Made by a program: the position numbers and the translations under genes. The notes under the pieces are model-generated. The model was not told the DNA's origin. It did not search any database and worked only from the letters and a program-made list of their open reading frames with translations. Positions 23,937 to 31,932 of a stretch of 64,000 bases of DNA are shown in pieces (position 1 is the stretch's first letter; every line of letters begins with the position of its first letter). This DNA comes from an uncultured Kineothrix sp. (GTDB lineage Bacteria > Bacillota > Clostridia > Lachnospirales > Lachnospiraceae): positions 124,001 to 188,000 of the forward strand of contig CAJUSR010000003.1 in the NCBI GenBank assembly GCA_910588855.1, in the 5' to 3' direction.

Positions 23937-24086
23937 AGAGAAGTTTTAAGGCTCGCACCAGTGGGTGCTTCGCCAAGAACTTCTAAGGTTCGCACAGCGA
24001 ACCGCTCTTTCCACCGAAAAATGCCTGAAAAGCGGCATTTTTCAGCAGGATTTGAGTCGCAGCAAAGCTGCGGCATGGAGGTTAGA
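23937..24086. repeat. Array of short hairpins between operon genes
   Basis: Four compact palindromes occur in 150 bases: a GGCTCGCACC region pairing with GGGTGCTTCGCC, GGTTCGC-ACA-GCGAACC, GAAAAATGCC-N8-GGCATTTTTC (perfect 10 bp), and CGCAG-CAAAG-CTGCG. The region is GC-richer than its neighbours. It reads in frame upstream of the next gene, but the ribosome site at 24077-24081 sits after it. Confidence 0.6.
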
Positions 24087-24995
24087 ATGAAAAGAGCAGT
24101 AGTTACAGGGGCAACAAGTTTTATAGGAGTGCATTTAGTTAATAGATTAATTCTGGAAGGCTGGAAAGTGTATGCGGTGGCCAGAAAAGGAAGTAGAAGG
24201 GTAGCATTGCTGCCTTTAAATGAACAAATAGAAATTGTTTATTTGGATATGGAAGAATATAGCAAATTAGGAGAAAGTATAAAAGAGGCCTGCGATGTTT
24301 TTGTTTCCTTGGCATGGGATGGAACGAGGGGAATCGACCGGTCCGATTCGGAGAAACAGAAACAAAATTATAAATATTCTATGGAAGCGCTGAAAGCGGC
24401 GAAGGAGATTGGCTGTAAAAGAATGATTAGCGCAGGGTCCCAGGCGGAATACGGGCCGATGCAGGAGAAGGTGAATGAACTTTCGGTTTGTAAACCGAAT
24501 ACGGAATATGGGATATGGAAATTAAAATATTATCAGGATGGGATGGATTATGCCAGACAAAATGGGATTTCGTTTAAAGAGCCAAGGTTTTTTAGTTTAT
24601 ACGGGGAGGACGATAATCCGCAGACTATGGTGCTGTCCATTTTGAAAGATATGATGGATAATGCACCATGCAGGATGACGGAGTGTATACAGTTGTGGGA
24701 TTTTCTATATATAGAGGATGCGGTAGATGGAATATTCCGGTTGATGGATATGCAATGTGAAGATGGCGCTTATAATTTTGGGTCAGGGGATATAAGGCCA
24801 TTGAAAGAGTTTGTGATGGAGATGTATAAGATTACAGGATCCAAAAGCCAGATGCTGTTTGGGGCTATCCCTTATCCCGATACGGGGATGGTAAACGTTT
24901 GCCCGGATATTTCCAAATTGCAAATGCAGACAGGATGGAATGCGAAGACAACTTTTGCAGATGGGATACAGAAAATTATTGATTATATATGGTGA
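24087..24995 (+). CDS. NAD-dependent epimerase/dehydratase (extended SDR)
   Basis: Start ATG 24087 has GGAGG 5 bases upstream; the longer frame from 23961 reads through hairpin DNA and is rejected. The 302-residue protein has VTGATSFIGVHLVNRL (Rossmann), an SAGSQAEYG strand carrying the catalytic serine region, and the active-site YGIWK (YxxxK). The C-terminal PDISKLQMQTGWNAKT segment is typical of sugar-nucleotide SDRs. It probably reduces or epimerises a keto-sugar nucleotide; given RfbF and RfbG in the same locus, CDP-4-keto-6-deoxyglucose or a transketolase product is plausible (inference). It follows a hairpin array and precedes a GT2 gene by 16 bases. Confidence 0.85.
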   Translation: MKRAVVTGATSFIGVHLVNRLILEGWKVYAVARKGSRRVALLPLNEQIEIVYLDMEEYSKLGESIKEACDVFVSLAWDGTRGIDRSDSEKQKQNYKYSMEALKAAKEIGCKRMISAGSQAEYGPMQEKVNELSVCKPNTEYGIWKLKYYQDGMDYARQNGISFKEPRFFSLYGEDDNPQTMVLSILKDMMDNAPCRMTECIQLWDFLYIEDAVDGIFRLMDMQCEDGAYNFGSGDIRPLKEFVMEMYKITGSKSQMLFGAIPYPDTGMVNVCPDISKLQMQTGWNAKTTFADGIQKIIDYIW

Positions 24996-25011
24996 ATTTG
25001 AGGAAAAAGAT

Positions 25012-25944
25012 ATGAAAACGGTATCGGTAATTGTTCCGACATACAACGAAGAAGAGAATGTTGCTCCAATGGCTGAAGCGGTCATACAGATATTTGAGCA
25101 TGAATTAAAGGAATATGGATTAGAGTTAATTTTTATCGATAATTTTTCTAAGGATAATACAAGAACTATATTAAGGAAATTATGTAAAAAAGATACACGT
25201 ATTAAATGTATATTCAACGCTAAAAACTTTGGGCCGTTTAATTCCCCCTATTATGGGATCACGCAATCAACGGGGAACTGTGCAGTGCTGCTGTGCGCGG
25301 ATTTTCAGGACCCGGTTCATATGATTGTTGACTTTGTGAGGGAATGGGAGAAGGGGTATAAGATTGTAATTGGTGTCAAGACGACAAGCAAAGAAAATAA
25401 AATAATGTATTTCTTGAGAAGCTGTTATTACAAATTAATTAAGAAGATGTCGGATGTAGATCAAATCGAACATTTTACGGGTTTTGGGCTATATGATGAA
25501 AAATTTGTAGATATCCTTACCAATTTAGGGGATTCGACTCCTTTTTTAAGGGGGATTGTGGCAGAACTTGGATACGAAAGGAAAGAAATACAGTATAAAC
25601 AAGAAAAGCGGAGGGCTGGAAAATCCAGCTATAGTCTTTATAAATTGTACGATGCAGCAATGCTGAGTTTCACCTCTTATACAAAAATAGGGTTACGTTT
25701 GGCAACTTTTACAGGTATCTTTTGTTCATGCATTAGTTTGGTTATTGCCTTAGTTTATCTGGTTTATAAATTAATTTATTGGGATAGGTTTGCAGCCGGG
25801 ATGACCCCTATTTTACTAGGGATTTTTGTTTTTGGCTCACTGCAGCTATTTTTCATTGGTTTGTTAGGGGAATATATTATGAATATGAATTCCCGCATTA
25901 TGAATCGGCCTTTAGTAATAGAAGAAGAACGTATTAATTTTTAA
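25012..25944 (+). CDS. Glycosyltransferase family 2, polyprenyl-phosphate sugar synthase (GtrB/DPM-like)
   Basis: Start ATG 25012 with GAGGAAAAAGAT upstream (310 residues). It begins VSVIVPTYNEEENV, has the CADFQDP metal-binding motif, KRRAGKSSYS, and two C-terminal membrane helices, the architecture of GtrB and dolichyl-phosphate mannose synthases. It would load a sugar from a nucleotide onto undecaprenyl phosphate at the inner face. GtrA-type flippases occur at 34928 and 58808, and the YfhO-like protein could use the lipid-linked sugar outside. The sugar is not known. The extended frame from 24940 overlaps the SDR and is not used. Confidence 0.93.
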   Translation: MKTVSVIVPTYNEEENVAPMAEAVIQIFEHELKEYGLELIFIDNFSKDNTRTILRKLCKKDTRIKCIFNAKNFGPFNSPYYGITQSTGNCAVLLCADFQDPVHMIVDFVREWEKGYKIVIGVKTTSKENKIMYFLRSCYYKLIKKMSDVDQIEHFTGFGLYDEKFVDILTNLGDSTPFLRGIVAELGYERKEIQYKQEKRRAGKSSYSLYKLYDAAMLSFTSYTKIGLRLATFTGIFCSCISLVIALVYLVYKLIYWDRFAAGMTPILLGIFVFGSLQLFFIGLLGEYIMNMNSRIMNRPLVIEEERINF

Positions 25945-25996
25945 TCAATTCGTATTTGAAATAAATGTTTATAGAAAAGAAATATTTTAAGAGTGA

Positions 25997-26023
25997 TTGC
26001 TTTATATGGTATTTTGTTATAAT
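25997..26023 (+). promoter_or_regulatory. Possible internal promoter before gmd
   Basis: TTGCTT and a perfect TATAAT are separated by a short 15-base spacer in the AT-rich 118-base gap after the GT2 gene. Suboptimal spacing keeps this tentative. Confidence 0.4.
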
Positions 26024-26062
26024 ATAAGTAGTATAACTTAGAATATGTGAGGTATGAATGAG

Positions 26063-27094
26063 ATGAAAAATGCATTAATAACAGGAATAGCAGGGCAAGA
26101 CGGTTCTTATTTAGCGGAACTTTTATTGGAAAAAGGATATCATGTATATGGTATTATGCGCAGGAAAGCAGTGGTAGATTATGGAAATGTAGAGCATATT
26201 AAAGATAAGATTCATTTTATATATGCGGATATGACAGATGTGGTTTCCTTGGTGAATGCTATGAAGATATCGCAGGCTGACGAAGTGTACAACCTTGCAG
26301 CGCAGTCCTTTGTTGCTACTTCATGGGAACAGCCTTTGGCGACAGCACAGATTGACGCGATTGGCGTGACAAATATGTTGGAAGCTATCCGGATAGTGAA
26401 GCCTTCCTGCAGATTTTATCAGGCATCCACATCGGAAATGTTTGGTCTGGTGCAGGAAATACCGCAGCGTGAGACAACCCCGTTTTATCCGAGAAGCCCA
26501 TATGGGGTAGCTAAGGTTTACGGGCACTGGATTACAAAGAATTATAGGGAAAGCTATGGAATGTACGCGTGCAGCGGTATCCTTTTCAACCATGAAAGTG
26601 AACGAAGGGGAAAAGAATTTGTTACCCGCAAGATTACCGATGCGGTAGCTAGGATTAAACTGGGGATTCAGGAATATGTAGAGTTGGGCAATATGGATTC
26701 CAAACGTGATTGGGGCCATTCCAAAGATTATGTGAATGCAATGTGGCTTATGCTTCAGCAGGAAAAAGCAGATGATTATGTAATTGCTACGAATGAGACG
26801 AGGACAGTACGGGAGTTCCTTGAGGTTGCATTTTCCAAAGTGGGTATTACGGTGGAATGGGAAGGCAGCGGCATAGATGAAGTTGGGAAAGATAAAGAGA
26901 CAGGAAAAGTCATTGTTAAGGTAAACAAAGAATTTTTCCGTCCTGCAGAAGTAGATATATTGCTTGGCAATCCGGAAAAGGCAGAGAAAGCCCTTGGCTG
27001 GAAACGGGATATTTCCTTTGACGAATTAGTGGAGCGTATGGTGAAGAACGACATGGAACTTGTTAAAAAAGAGGTAGCATTCAATAATTTGTAA
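26063..27094 (+). CDS. gmd: GDP-mannose 4,6-dehydratase
   Basis: About 343 residues from ATG 26063 (GAGG 10 bases upstream; ATG 26054 is also possible). It carries the Gmd signatures ITGIAGQDGSYLAELL, YNLAAQSFVATSWEQP, STSEMFGLVQE, YPRSPYGVAKVYGHW with the catalytic YxxxK, and LFNHESERRGKEFVTRKI. It converts GDP-mannose to GDP-4-keto-6-deoxymannose. The donor comes from the ManC-ManA protein at 49224 and the ketone can be reduced by the Rmd-like enzyme at 33068 to GDP-D-rhamnose. A hairpin terminator follows. Identity is very secure; the end product depends on Rmd. Confidence 0.97.
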   Translation: MKNALITGIAGQDGSYLAELLLEKGYHVYGIMRRKAVVDYGNVEHIKDKIHFIYADMTDVVSLVNAMKISQADEVYNLAAQSFVATSWEQPLATAQIDAIGVTNMLEAIRIVKPSCRFYQASTSEMFGLVQEIPQRETTPFYPRSPYGVAKVYGHWITKNYRESYGMYACSGILFNHESERRGKEFVTRKITDAVARIKLGIQEYVELGNMDSKRDWGHSKDYVNAMWLMLQQEKADDYVIATNETRTVREFLEVAFSKVGITVEWEGSGIDEVGKDKETGKVIVKVNKEFFRPAEVDILLGNPEKAEKALGWKRDISFDELVERMVKNDMELVKKEVAFNNL

Positions 27095-27108
27095 AAACGA
27101 TTAAAAAG

Positions 27109-27140
27109 AAGGGAATTCCATATGGGATTCCCTTTATGTA
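27109..27140 (+). terminator. Hairpin downstream of gmd
   Basis: AAGGGAATTCC and GGGATTCCCTT form a near-perfect stem around an ATAT loop, followed by a short T-containing run. Partial terminator likely, since the operon continues. Confidence 0.5.
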
Positions 27141-27196
27141 AGTATTCATAAGATTGAGGCACCGGGCTAATGATGAATAAGAATGGGAACTAAATT

Positions 27197-28689
27197 ATGC
27201 TTTTTAATTCGATAAATTTTATGGTGTTTTTTCCAATCGTGATAATGGTTTATTTTTTCATTTCAAGGAAATACCGCTATCTCTGGTTGTTGGTATCCAG
27301 CTATTATTTTTATATGTGCTGGAACCCTAAATATATTTTACTGATTGCAGCGTCCACAGTGATTACCTGGTCTAGCGGGGTATTAATTGAAAAGTACCGG
27401 ACAGAAAAAAAGTCGTTGTGTAAGTGTATATTGGCAGTATGTTTTATAAGCAATATAGGGATACTGGTATTTTTTAAATACTTTGATTTTATTCTAATGA
27501 ACATCAATTCGGTATTGGGAAAGTTCGGAATTGCTTTATTGGAAAAACCGTTTGATGTTGTCTTGCCGGTAGGCATATCATTCTATATTTTCCAGGCATT
27601 GAGTTATACCGTTGATATTTTTCAGGGGGGGGTATTTCGGCAGAGAGGAATTTGTTGAAATATGCATTGTTTGTATCTTTCTTTCCTCAATTAGTGGCGG
27701 GACCTATAGAACGCTCCGGAAACCTGCTGAATCAAATTAATGATTTGCCGAATAAAAAACTCTGGGACTATGAGCGGATTGCAAATGGATTGCTGCTGAT
27801 GGTATGGGGTTATTTTCAAAAAATGGTGATAGCAGATAGGGTAGCTGTTTTAGTAGACACAGTTTTTTCCTCTTATTATATGTTTGGTTCATTGGAACTT
27901 GTGGCGGCGGCAATTGGGTTTGCAGTTCAAATATATTGTGATTTTGCCAGCTATTCTACGATTGCAATTGGCGCATCGCAAGTCATGGGGATAACCTTAA
28001 TGGAGAATTTCCAGATGCCGTATTTTGCCCGTTCGATAAAGGAATTTTGGCATAGATGGCATATTTCATTGAGTACTTGGTTCCGGGATTATCTGTATAT
28101 CCCGTTAGGGGGCAGCAGATGCTCTAAAAAAAGGAAGTATTTTAACCTTATGGTTACTTTTTTAGTCAGTGGCTTATGGCATGGGGCAAATTGGACCTAT
28201 GTTTTCTGGGGAGGTATCCACGGGTTATATCAGATAGTAGGCGCGGAACTGGCAGGTGTAAAAAATAAATTAAACAAGGCGTGCAAGACAAAGACTAATT
28301 GTATTTCTTATAAAATAGGCCAGGCGGCGGTAACTTTCATCCTGGTCGATTTTGCATGGATTTTTTTCCGCTCAAATTCCTTAAAAGATGCTTTTTATTA
28401 TATCGAAAGAATTTTTACAAGATTTAATCCTTGGGTACTATTTGATGGAACTATATATACCTGGGGGTTAAACCGTTTTGAAATTAATGTTTTACTGGTG
28501 GCTATAGTTATTTTAATATTGGTAGATATTATTGGATATAAAAAGCAAATGAGGATAGATACTTTTTTGCAGAGCCAATGTATTTGGTTCCGATGGGGAG
28601 TTGTCATATTGTGGATAGTTGGTATTGCAGTTTTTGGGATGTATGGGCCTGCTTATAATGCAAAACAATTTATCTACTTTCAATTTTAA
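27197..28689 (+). pseudogene. MBOAT-family O-acyltransferase, frameshifted at a G8 tract (possibly phase-variable)
   Basis: Two frames make one DltB/AlgI-like protein. The first (27197-27658) encodes FNSINFMVFFPIVIMVYF through VLPVGISFYIFQALSYTVDIFQGG, then shifts and stops. The second (from ~27633 to 28689) continues ISAERNLLKYALFVSFFPQ, then LVAGPIERSGNL, the catalytic-histidine region SGLWHGANWTYVFWGG, and the rest of the membrane core. The shift falls exactly in eight consecutive G at 27625-27632; six or nine G would restore one ~497-residue frame. MBOAT proteins pass acyl groups across the membrane to polysaccharide or teichoic acid with an SGNH partner, present downstream. Either a sequencing indel, a true null allele, or slipped-strand phase variation in the OFF state. 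Confidence 0.85.
27625..27632 (+). repeat. Homopolymeric G8 tract at the MBOAT frameshift
   Basis: Eight G follow CA and precede TATTTCGG in the middle of the coding sequence, at the junction of the two halves of the MBOAT protein. Such tracts are classic slippage sites. Confidence 0.9.
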
Positions 28690-28708
28690 GGTTTAGAAGG
28701 AGGATGCC

Positions 28709-30145
28709 GTGCGGAAATACATAATAAAAATAATTTTTTTCGGAGGTATTTTAATATTGGCGCTTGGGCAGTGCCATAAGGTTTTAAAGTTTAAATATGA
28801 AGACGGGATATATGGTATGGAGACAATGTACCGCTTAGAAGATAATAGTATAGATGTATTGGCGTTAGGGAGTTCCCATTCATTTGTGGATATCAACCCA
28901 TCTGTGCTATATAGAGAATATGGAATAGCCGGATTTGACTTAGGGGGGTCAAGGCAACCTTTTTGGAATTCTTACTATTATTTGAAGGAGGCACTGAAGA
29001 CCCAGAAACCTGAGGTCATTATATTGGAAGCATATGCAGCTGTTTTTAGTCAGCAGCATGGGCTGGAGAGCGAGATAATTAAGAGTAATTATGGGCTGAA
29101 TTTTTCAAAAGATAAGATTGAATCGTTAAAAGTTAGTACACCTGATGGAAAGTTGGGATATCTGCTTGAGTGGGTATATTATCATAATAGATATGAGGAA
29201 ATTAGGAAGGCTGATTTTGGAAAATATTTGGGGAAGGAGAGTAAGTATAAAGATTGGAAAGGGCATTATTGCCTATTTGTAAATACGGAGTTTGAAAGGC
29301 CTGTAATAGGGGAAGTAAGGGAAGATATTAGGATGGCCGAAAAGGAAGAGGAGTATTACAGGAAAATTATTGAATTGGCAAAGGAAGAAGGGATTCCAAT
29401 AATGGTTATAGTGAGCCCTTATCCGGTATATACGGAAGAAGACGCGGGATTACTTTTTCATGCGCAAAAAATAGCAGAAGAGTATGGGGTTCCATTTATT
29501 AATTATAACGAGAAATATGATGAGTTAGCATTGGACTTTTCCGTGGACTTTGCCGATATCGGGCATTTAAGTTATTTAGGCAGCGAAAAACTGACAATGG
29601 ATATTGGGGATTATTTGTCAGAAAATTATGATTTGGACGATAGAAGAGAAGACCCTGCTTATTTATCGTGGGAAAGGAATGCCCAATATTATGAGCAGCA
29701 AGTGAAAAATATTGAAATGAGGAAAATAACAGATTTGAGCCAGTATTTGGAGCAGATATCAAAAGAAAGAGAAAAGTATATCGTAGTAGCCAGTGCATAT
29801 GGAGAGGGGAAGGAAAGGAAGGAATTTGCCCAATGGCTTTATAATGGAAATGGAGCGGCTGGCGGAACAGAAGATGGAACATGGATATTAGGGAGTGGGG
29901 AACCGGTATTCTATCAAGGGGAGGAAGGCGAGTCTTATTACCACATGGAATTAGAGGACAGTGATTTGGCGGTAAAAGGCATAACGGGGGGCGAACGTGT
30001 AATCGTCAATCATGAAATTTTGTATTTTGCGCAACCGGGTGTTTCCATATGCGTGTGGGATACTATCATGGGGGAAGTAGTGGATAGTGTATGGTTCAAT
30101 CCGGAAAACGGATGGGAAGGGGAACGGAACGAGAAGTGGAAATAG
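28709..30145 (+). CDS. SGNH/DHHW-type hydrolase-like protein, partner of the MBOAT acyltransferase
   Basis: A 478-residue protein from GTG 28709 (AAGGAGG 5 bases upstream). A single N-terminal hydrophobic helix (IIKIIFFGGILILALG) suggests a membrane anchor with the rest outside. LALGSSHSF supplies the SGNH serine block and DIGHLSYLGSEKLT supplies the Asp-x-x-His block, the pattern of DltD/AlgX/PatB-like proteins. These finish transfer of an acyl group that the MBOAT protein passes across the membrane. Residues beyond ~330 form an acidic C-terminal extension (GERVIVNHEILYFAQPGVSI) with no family I recognise. If the MBOAT gene is off, this protein would have no donor. Confidence 0.75.
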   Translation: MRKYIIKIIFFGGILILALGQCHKVLKFKYEDGIYGMETMYRLEDNSIDVLALGSSHSFVDINPSVLYREYGIAGFDLGGSRQPFWNSYYYLKEALKTQKPEVIILEAYAAVFSQQHGLESEIIKSNYGLNFSKDKIESLKVSTPDGKLGYLLEWVYYHNRYEEIRKADFGKYLGKESKYKDWKGHYCLFVNTEFERPVIGEVREDIRMAEKEEEYYRKIIELAKEEGIPIMVIVSPYPVYTEEDAGLLFHAQKIAEEYGVPFINYNEKYDELALDFSVDFADIGHLSYLGSEKLTMDIGDYLSENYDLDDRREDPAYLSWERNAQYYEQQVKNIEMRKITDLSQYLEQISKEREKYIVVASAYGEGKERKEFAQWLYNGNGAAGGTEDGTWILGSGEPVFYQGEEGESYYHMELEDSDLAVKGITGGERVIVNHEILYFAQPGVSICVWDTIMGEVVDSVWFNPENGWEGERNEKWK

Positions 30146-30219
30146 CATTATTTTTGGTTGTTATAATTGGAAAAACAAAATAATTTAAAAAAAGAATATA
30201 AATATTTCGAGAAATAATC

Positions 30220-30310
30220 TTCACTTCATTTCTATAGTATGATAAAATCAATTGTATACAAAGGGAATGGCAGGTGCATAAGCTGTTTTAGCCAAGGCAT
30301 CTGCCATCTC
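30220..30310 (+). promoter_or_regulatory. Leader element a: promoter, small hairpin, larger hairpin
   Basis: TTCACT-17-TAAAAT (30220-30248), then the palindrome TTGTATACAA (30252-30261), AGGGAA, then an 11-bp stem ATGGCAGGTGC/GCATCTGCCAT (30267-30308). No T run follows. It faces the 3' end of the oppositely oriented XRE gene. It matches leader b at 31059. No gene lies in 30146-30402. Confidence 0.6.
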
Positions 30311-30402
30311 GGATTCAGAAACTTTTCTATATTTATTTTTCCATTTGCATAAAATTGTGAACTGGTAAGATGGGGCATAAGGTGAGCAGCTGAGTTGTAT
30401 TT

Positions 30403-30768
30403 TTATCCTTGTTCACCAGCGTCAGGATGGGAACCAATTAAGTAAGATAGGAAGCGTATGACTTCTTCCCTGTCTTCTGGATTAAGTTTTTGAAGGCTAA
30501 TGATAACATCCTTGAAGGTGTAGTCTTGAAAAAAGGTTGCACTTAAATCATAAAAACCTGTCTGGTCCGGTTCTTCTCCATAGAGATAGTCCATACTGAC
30601 ATGATAAAGTTTTGCCAACCCCAGAGCGTGTCTGGAGGGTAGTTCGTGTTTGTTTAATTCATAGTAGGAATAAGCTTGCTGGGATATTCCAAGGTATTGC
30701 GCAACTTCTTTTTGCCTGTATTTGTTTTCGGTCCTCAGGCTTTTGATTTTAACATGAATGTTTGTCAA
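30403..30768 (-). CDS. XRE-family helix-turn-helix regulator
   Basis: About 121 residues from a TTG at 30768 (AGGAG 8 bases upstream on that strand; the GTG at 30777 overlaps this ribosome site). The N-terminal HTH is IKSLRTENKYRQKEVAQYLGISQQAYSYYELNKHELPS, a classic Cro/CI-type fold, followed by LAKLYHVSMDYLYGE. The C-terminal ~50 residues (EDREEVIRFLSYLI) are helical and may dimerise. It is transcribed against the surrounding polysaccharide operons and sits between two near-identical leader elements. A symmetric ATGTTG/CAACAT pair spans its own promoter, suggesting autoregulation. Its targets are unknown. Confidence 0.9.
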   Translation of the reverse strand: MTNIHVKIKSLRTENKYRQKEVAQYLGISQQAYSYYELNKHELPSRHALGLAKLYHVSMDYLYGEEPDQTGFYDLSATFFQDYTFKDVIISLQKLNPEDREEVIRFLSYLIGSHPDAGEQG

Positions 30769-30790
30769 TTTTATCACTCCTTACTTTGAT

Positions 30791-30830
30791 ATGTTGTTTT
30801 TCTGTATAAATAATAGCATATATACAACAT
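30791..30830 (-). promoter_or_regulatory. XRE gene promoter with dyad operator
   Basis: On the minus strand an extended -10 (TGC then TATTAT) lies downstream of a weak -35 near ATGCAA. ATGTTG (30791-30796) and CAACAT (30825-30830) form a dyad over it. The remainder of 30831-31058 holds AT-rich DNA with no gene. Confidence 0.45.
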
Positions 30831-31058
30831 TTTTGCATAGAGAAACATGAAAAAATATGTAAAAAACTTTATACAAGTATATATTTTATGCATTATTGAA
30901 TGCGGTGGGGAGTATAGAAATAGTTTTGGGAACCGTATATTTTTAGCTTTTTATGGGAGTTAATCCGCGAGATGGGATAACTATCATTTTTAATTCTATG
31001 ATTTAGCTGAAAAAGTAAATAAATTTTTGCAGTTATATAAATATTTTAAAATATAAAC

Positions 31059-31160
31059 TTTACTTAGTTTCTAAAATATGGTAGAATTTCTCTAGTGTAA
31101 AAGGGTATACATAGAGGGAATGGCAGATGCAAGGGCAGTTTAAGCTCAAGCATCTGCCAT
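31059..31160 (+). promoter_or_regulatory. Leader element b: promoter, small hairpin, larger hairpin before the GNAT-rfbG-rmd operon
   Basis: TTTACT-17-TAGAAT (31059-31087, spacer ending ATGG), a hairpin CTCTAGTGTA...TATACATAGAG (31090-31116), GGGAA, then a perfect 11-bp stem ATGGCAGATGC/GCATCTGCCAT (31120-31160). The larger stem is the same as in leader a. Confidence 0.65.
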
Positions 31161-31242
31161 TTAGGTTTTGGAATGGATTGTAAATCAGCAGATGAGATGT
31201 TATTATATTTGTGATAAATAAAGAACGGCAGGGAATGGATAA

Positions 31243-31791
31243 ATGATAAGATTAAGGCAGCTTCAGGAAAAAGATGCAGAGGGCATGCTGGAATGGATGC
31301 AGGATTCCGAGATACGGAAAAGTTTCCGGTTTTGCACAGATAATAAAACTAAGGCGGACGTATTGGAATTTATAAGAAACGCGGAAGTGGCACCGATAGA
31401 GGGGAAGAGTATCCATTATGCGGTTTCAGATGATAATGATGAGTATTTAGGAACCATTAGTTTAAAAGATGTCAATTTGACGGCACGGAATGGGGAATAT
31501 GCAATTAGTTTAAGAAGAAAGGCACAGGGGAAAGGCATTGGGATAGAAGCGACTAATGAATTGCTTAGAAGGGCATTTTGTGAATTTGGCTTTCAGAAGG
31601 TCTATTTAAATGTACTTGCAGATAATCACCGGGCTATTCGCTTATATGAAAAGTGTGGATTTGTTTATGAAGGGGAATTTAGAAATCATTTGTTCTTGCA
31701 AGGGGAATTTAAGGGGCTAAAATGGTATAGTATGCTAAGGGAAGAATATTTTATAAGGCAAAATACGGAAAGGGAACGGCCAGCAACTTAG
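31243..31791 (+). CDS. GNAT-family N-acetyltransferase (RimJ/RimL-like)
   Basis: A 182-residue protein with the start IRLRQLQEKDAEGMLEWMQD, the acetyl-CoA-binding LRRKAQGKGIGIEATNELL (Q/R-x-x-G-x-G/A pattern) and the closing LNVLADNHRAIRLYEKCGFV typical of this subfamily. In polysaccharide loci such enzymes N-acetylate amino sugars; ribosomal-protein or small-molecule acetylation is also possible. It is the first gene after leader b and is followed by a 141-base gap to rfbG that shows no feature beyond a ribosome site. No aminotransferase is seen in the window, so an amino-sugar substrate would have to arise elsewhere. Confidence 0.88.
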   Translation: MIRLRQLQEKDAEGMLEWMQDSEIRKSFRFCTDNKTKADVLEFIRNAEVAPIEGKSIHYAVSDDNDEYLGTISLKDVNLTARNGEYAISLRRKAQGKGIGIEATNELLRRAFCEFGFQKVYLNVLADNHRAIRLYEKCGFVYEGEFRNHLFLQGEFKGLKWYSMLREEYFIRQNTERERPAT

Positions 31792-31932
31792 TTGAAGCAT
31801 AATGTCTGGTAAAACCGGATGGAAATAGAAAAAGAATGACATTGTGTTTTATCCGTGATAAAATGGGATAAGTGAAGGAATAAATATGTGATGTATATTT
31901 GCTATGGCTTTTGAAAGGATGGAAAATAGGCG

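Noticed and set aside
23961..24086. N-terminal 42-residue extension of the SDR
   Set aside because: Reads through a hairpin array; the Rossmann motif begins at ATG 24087, which has GGAGG upstream.
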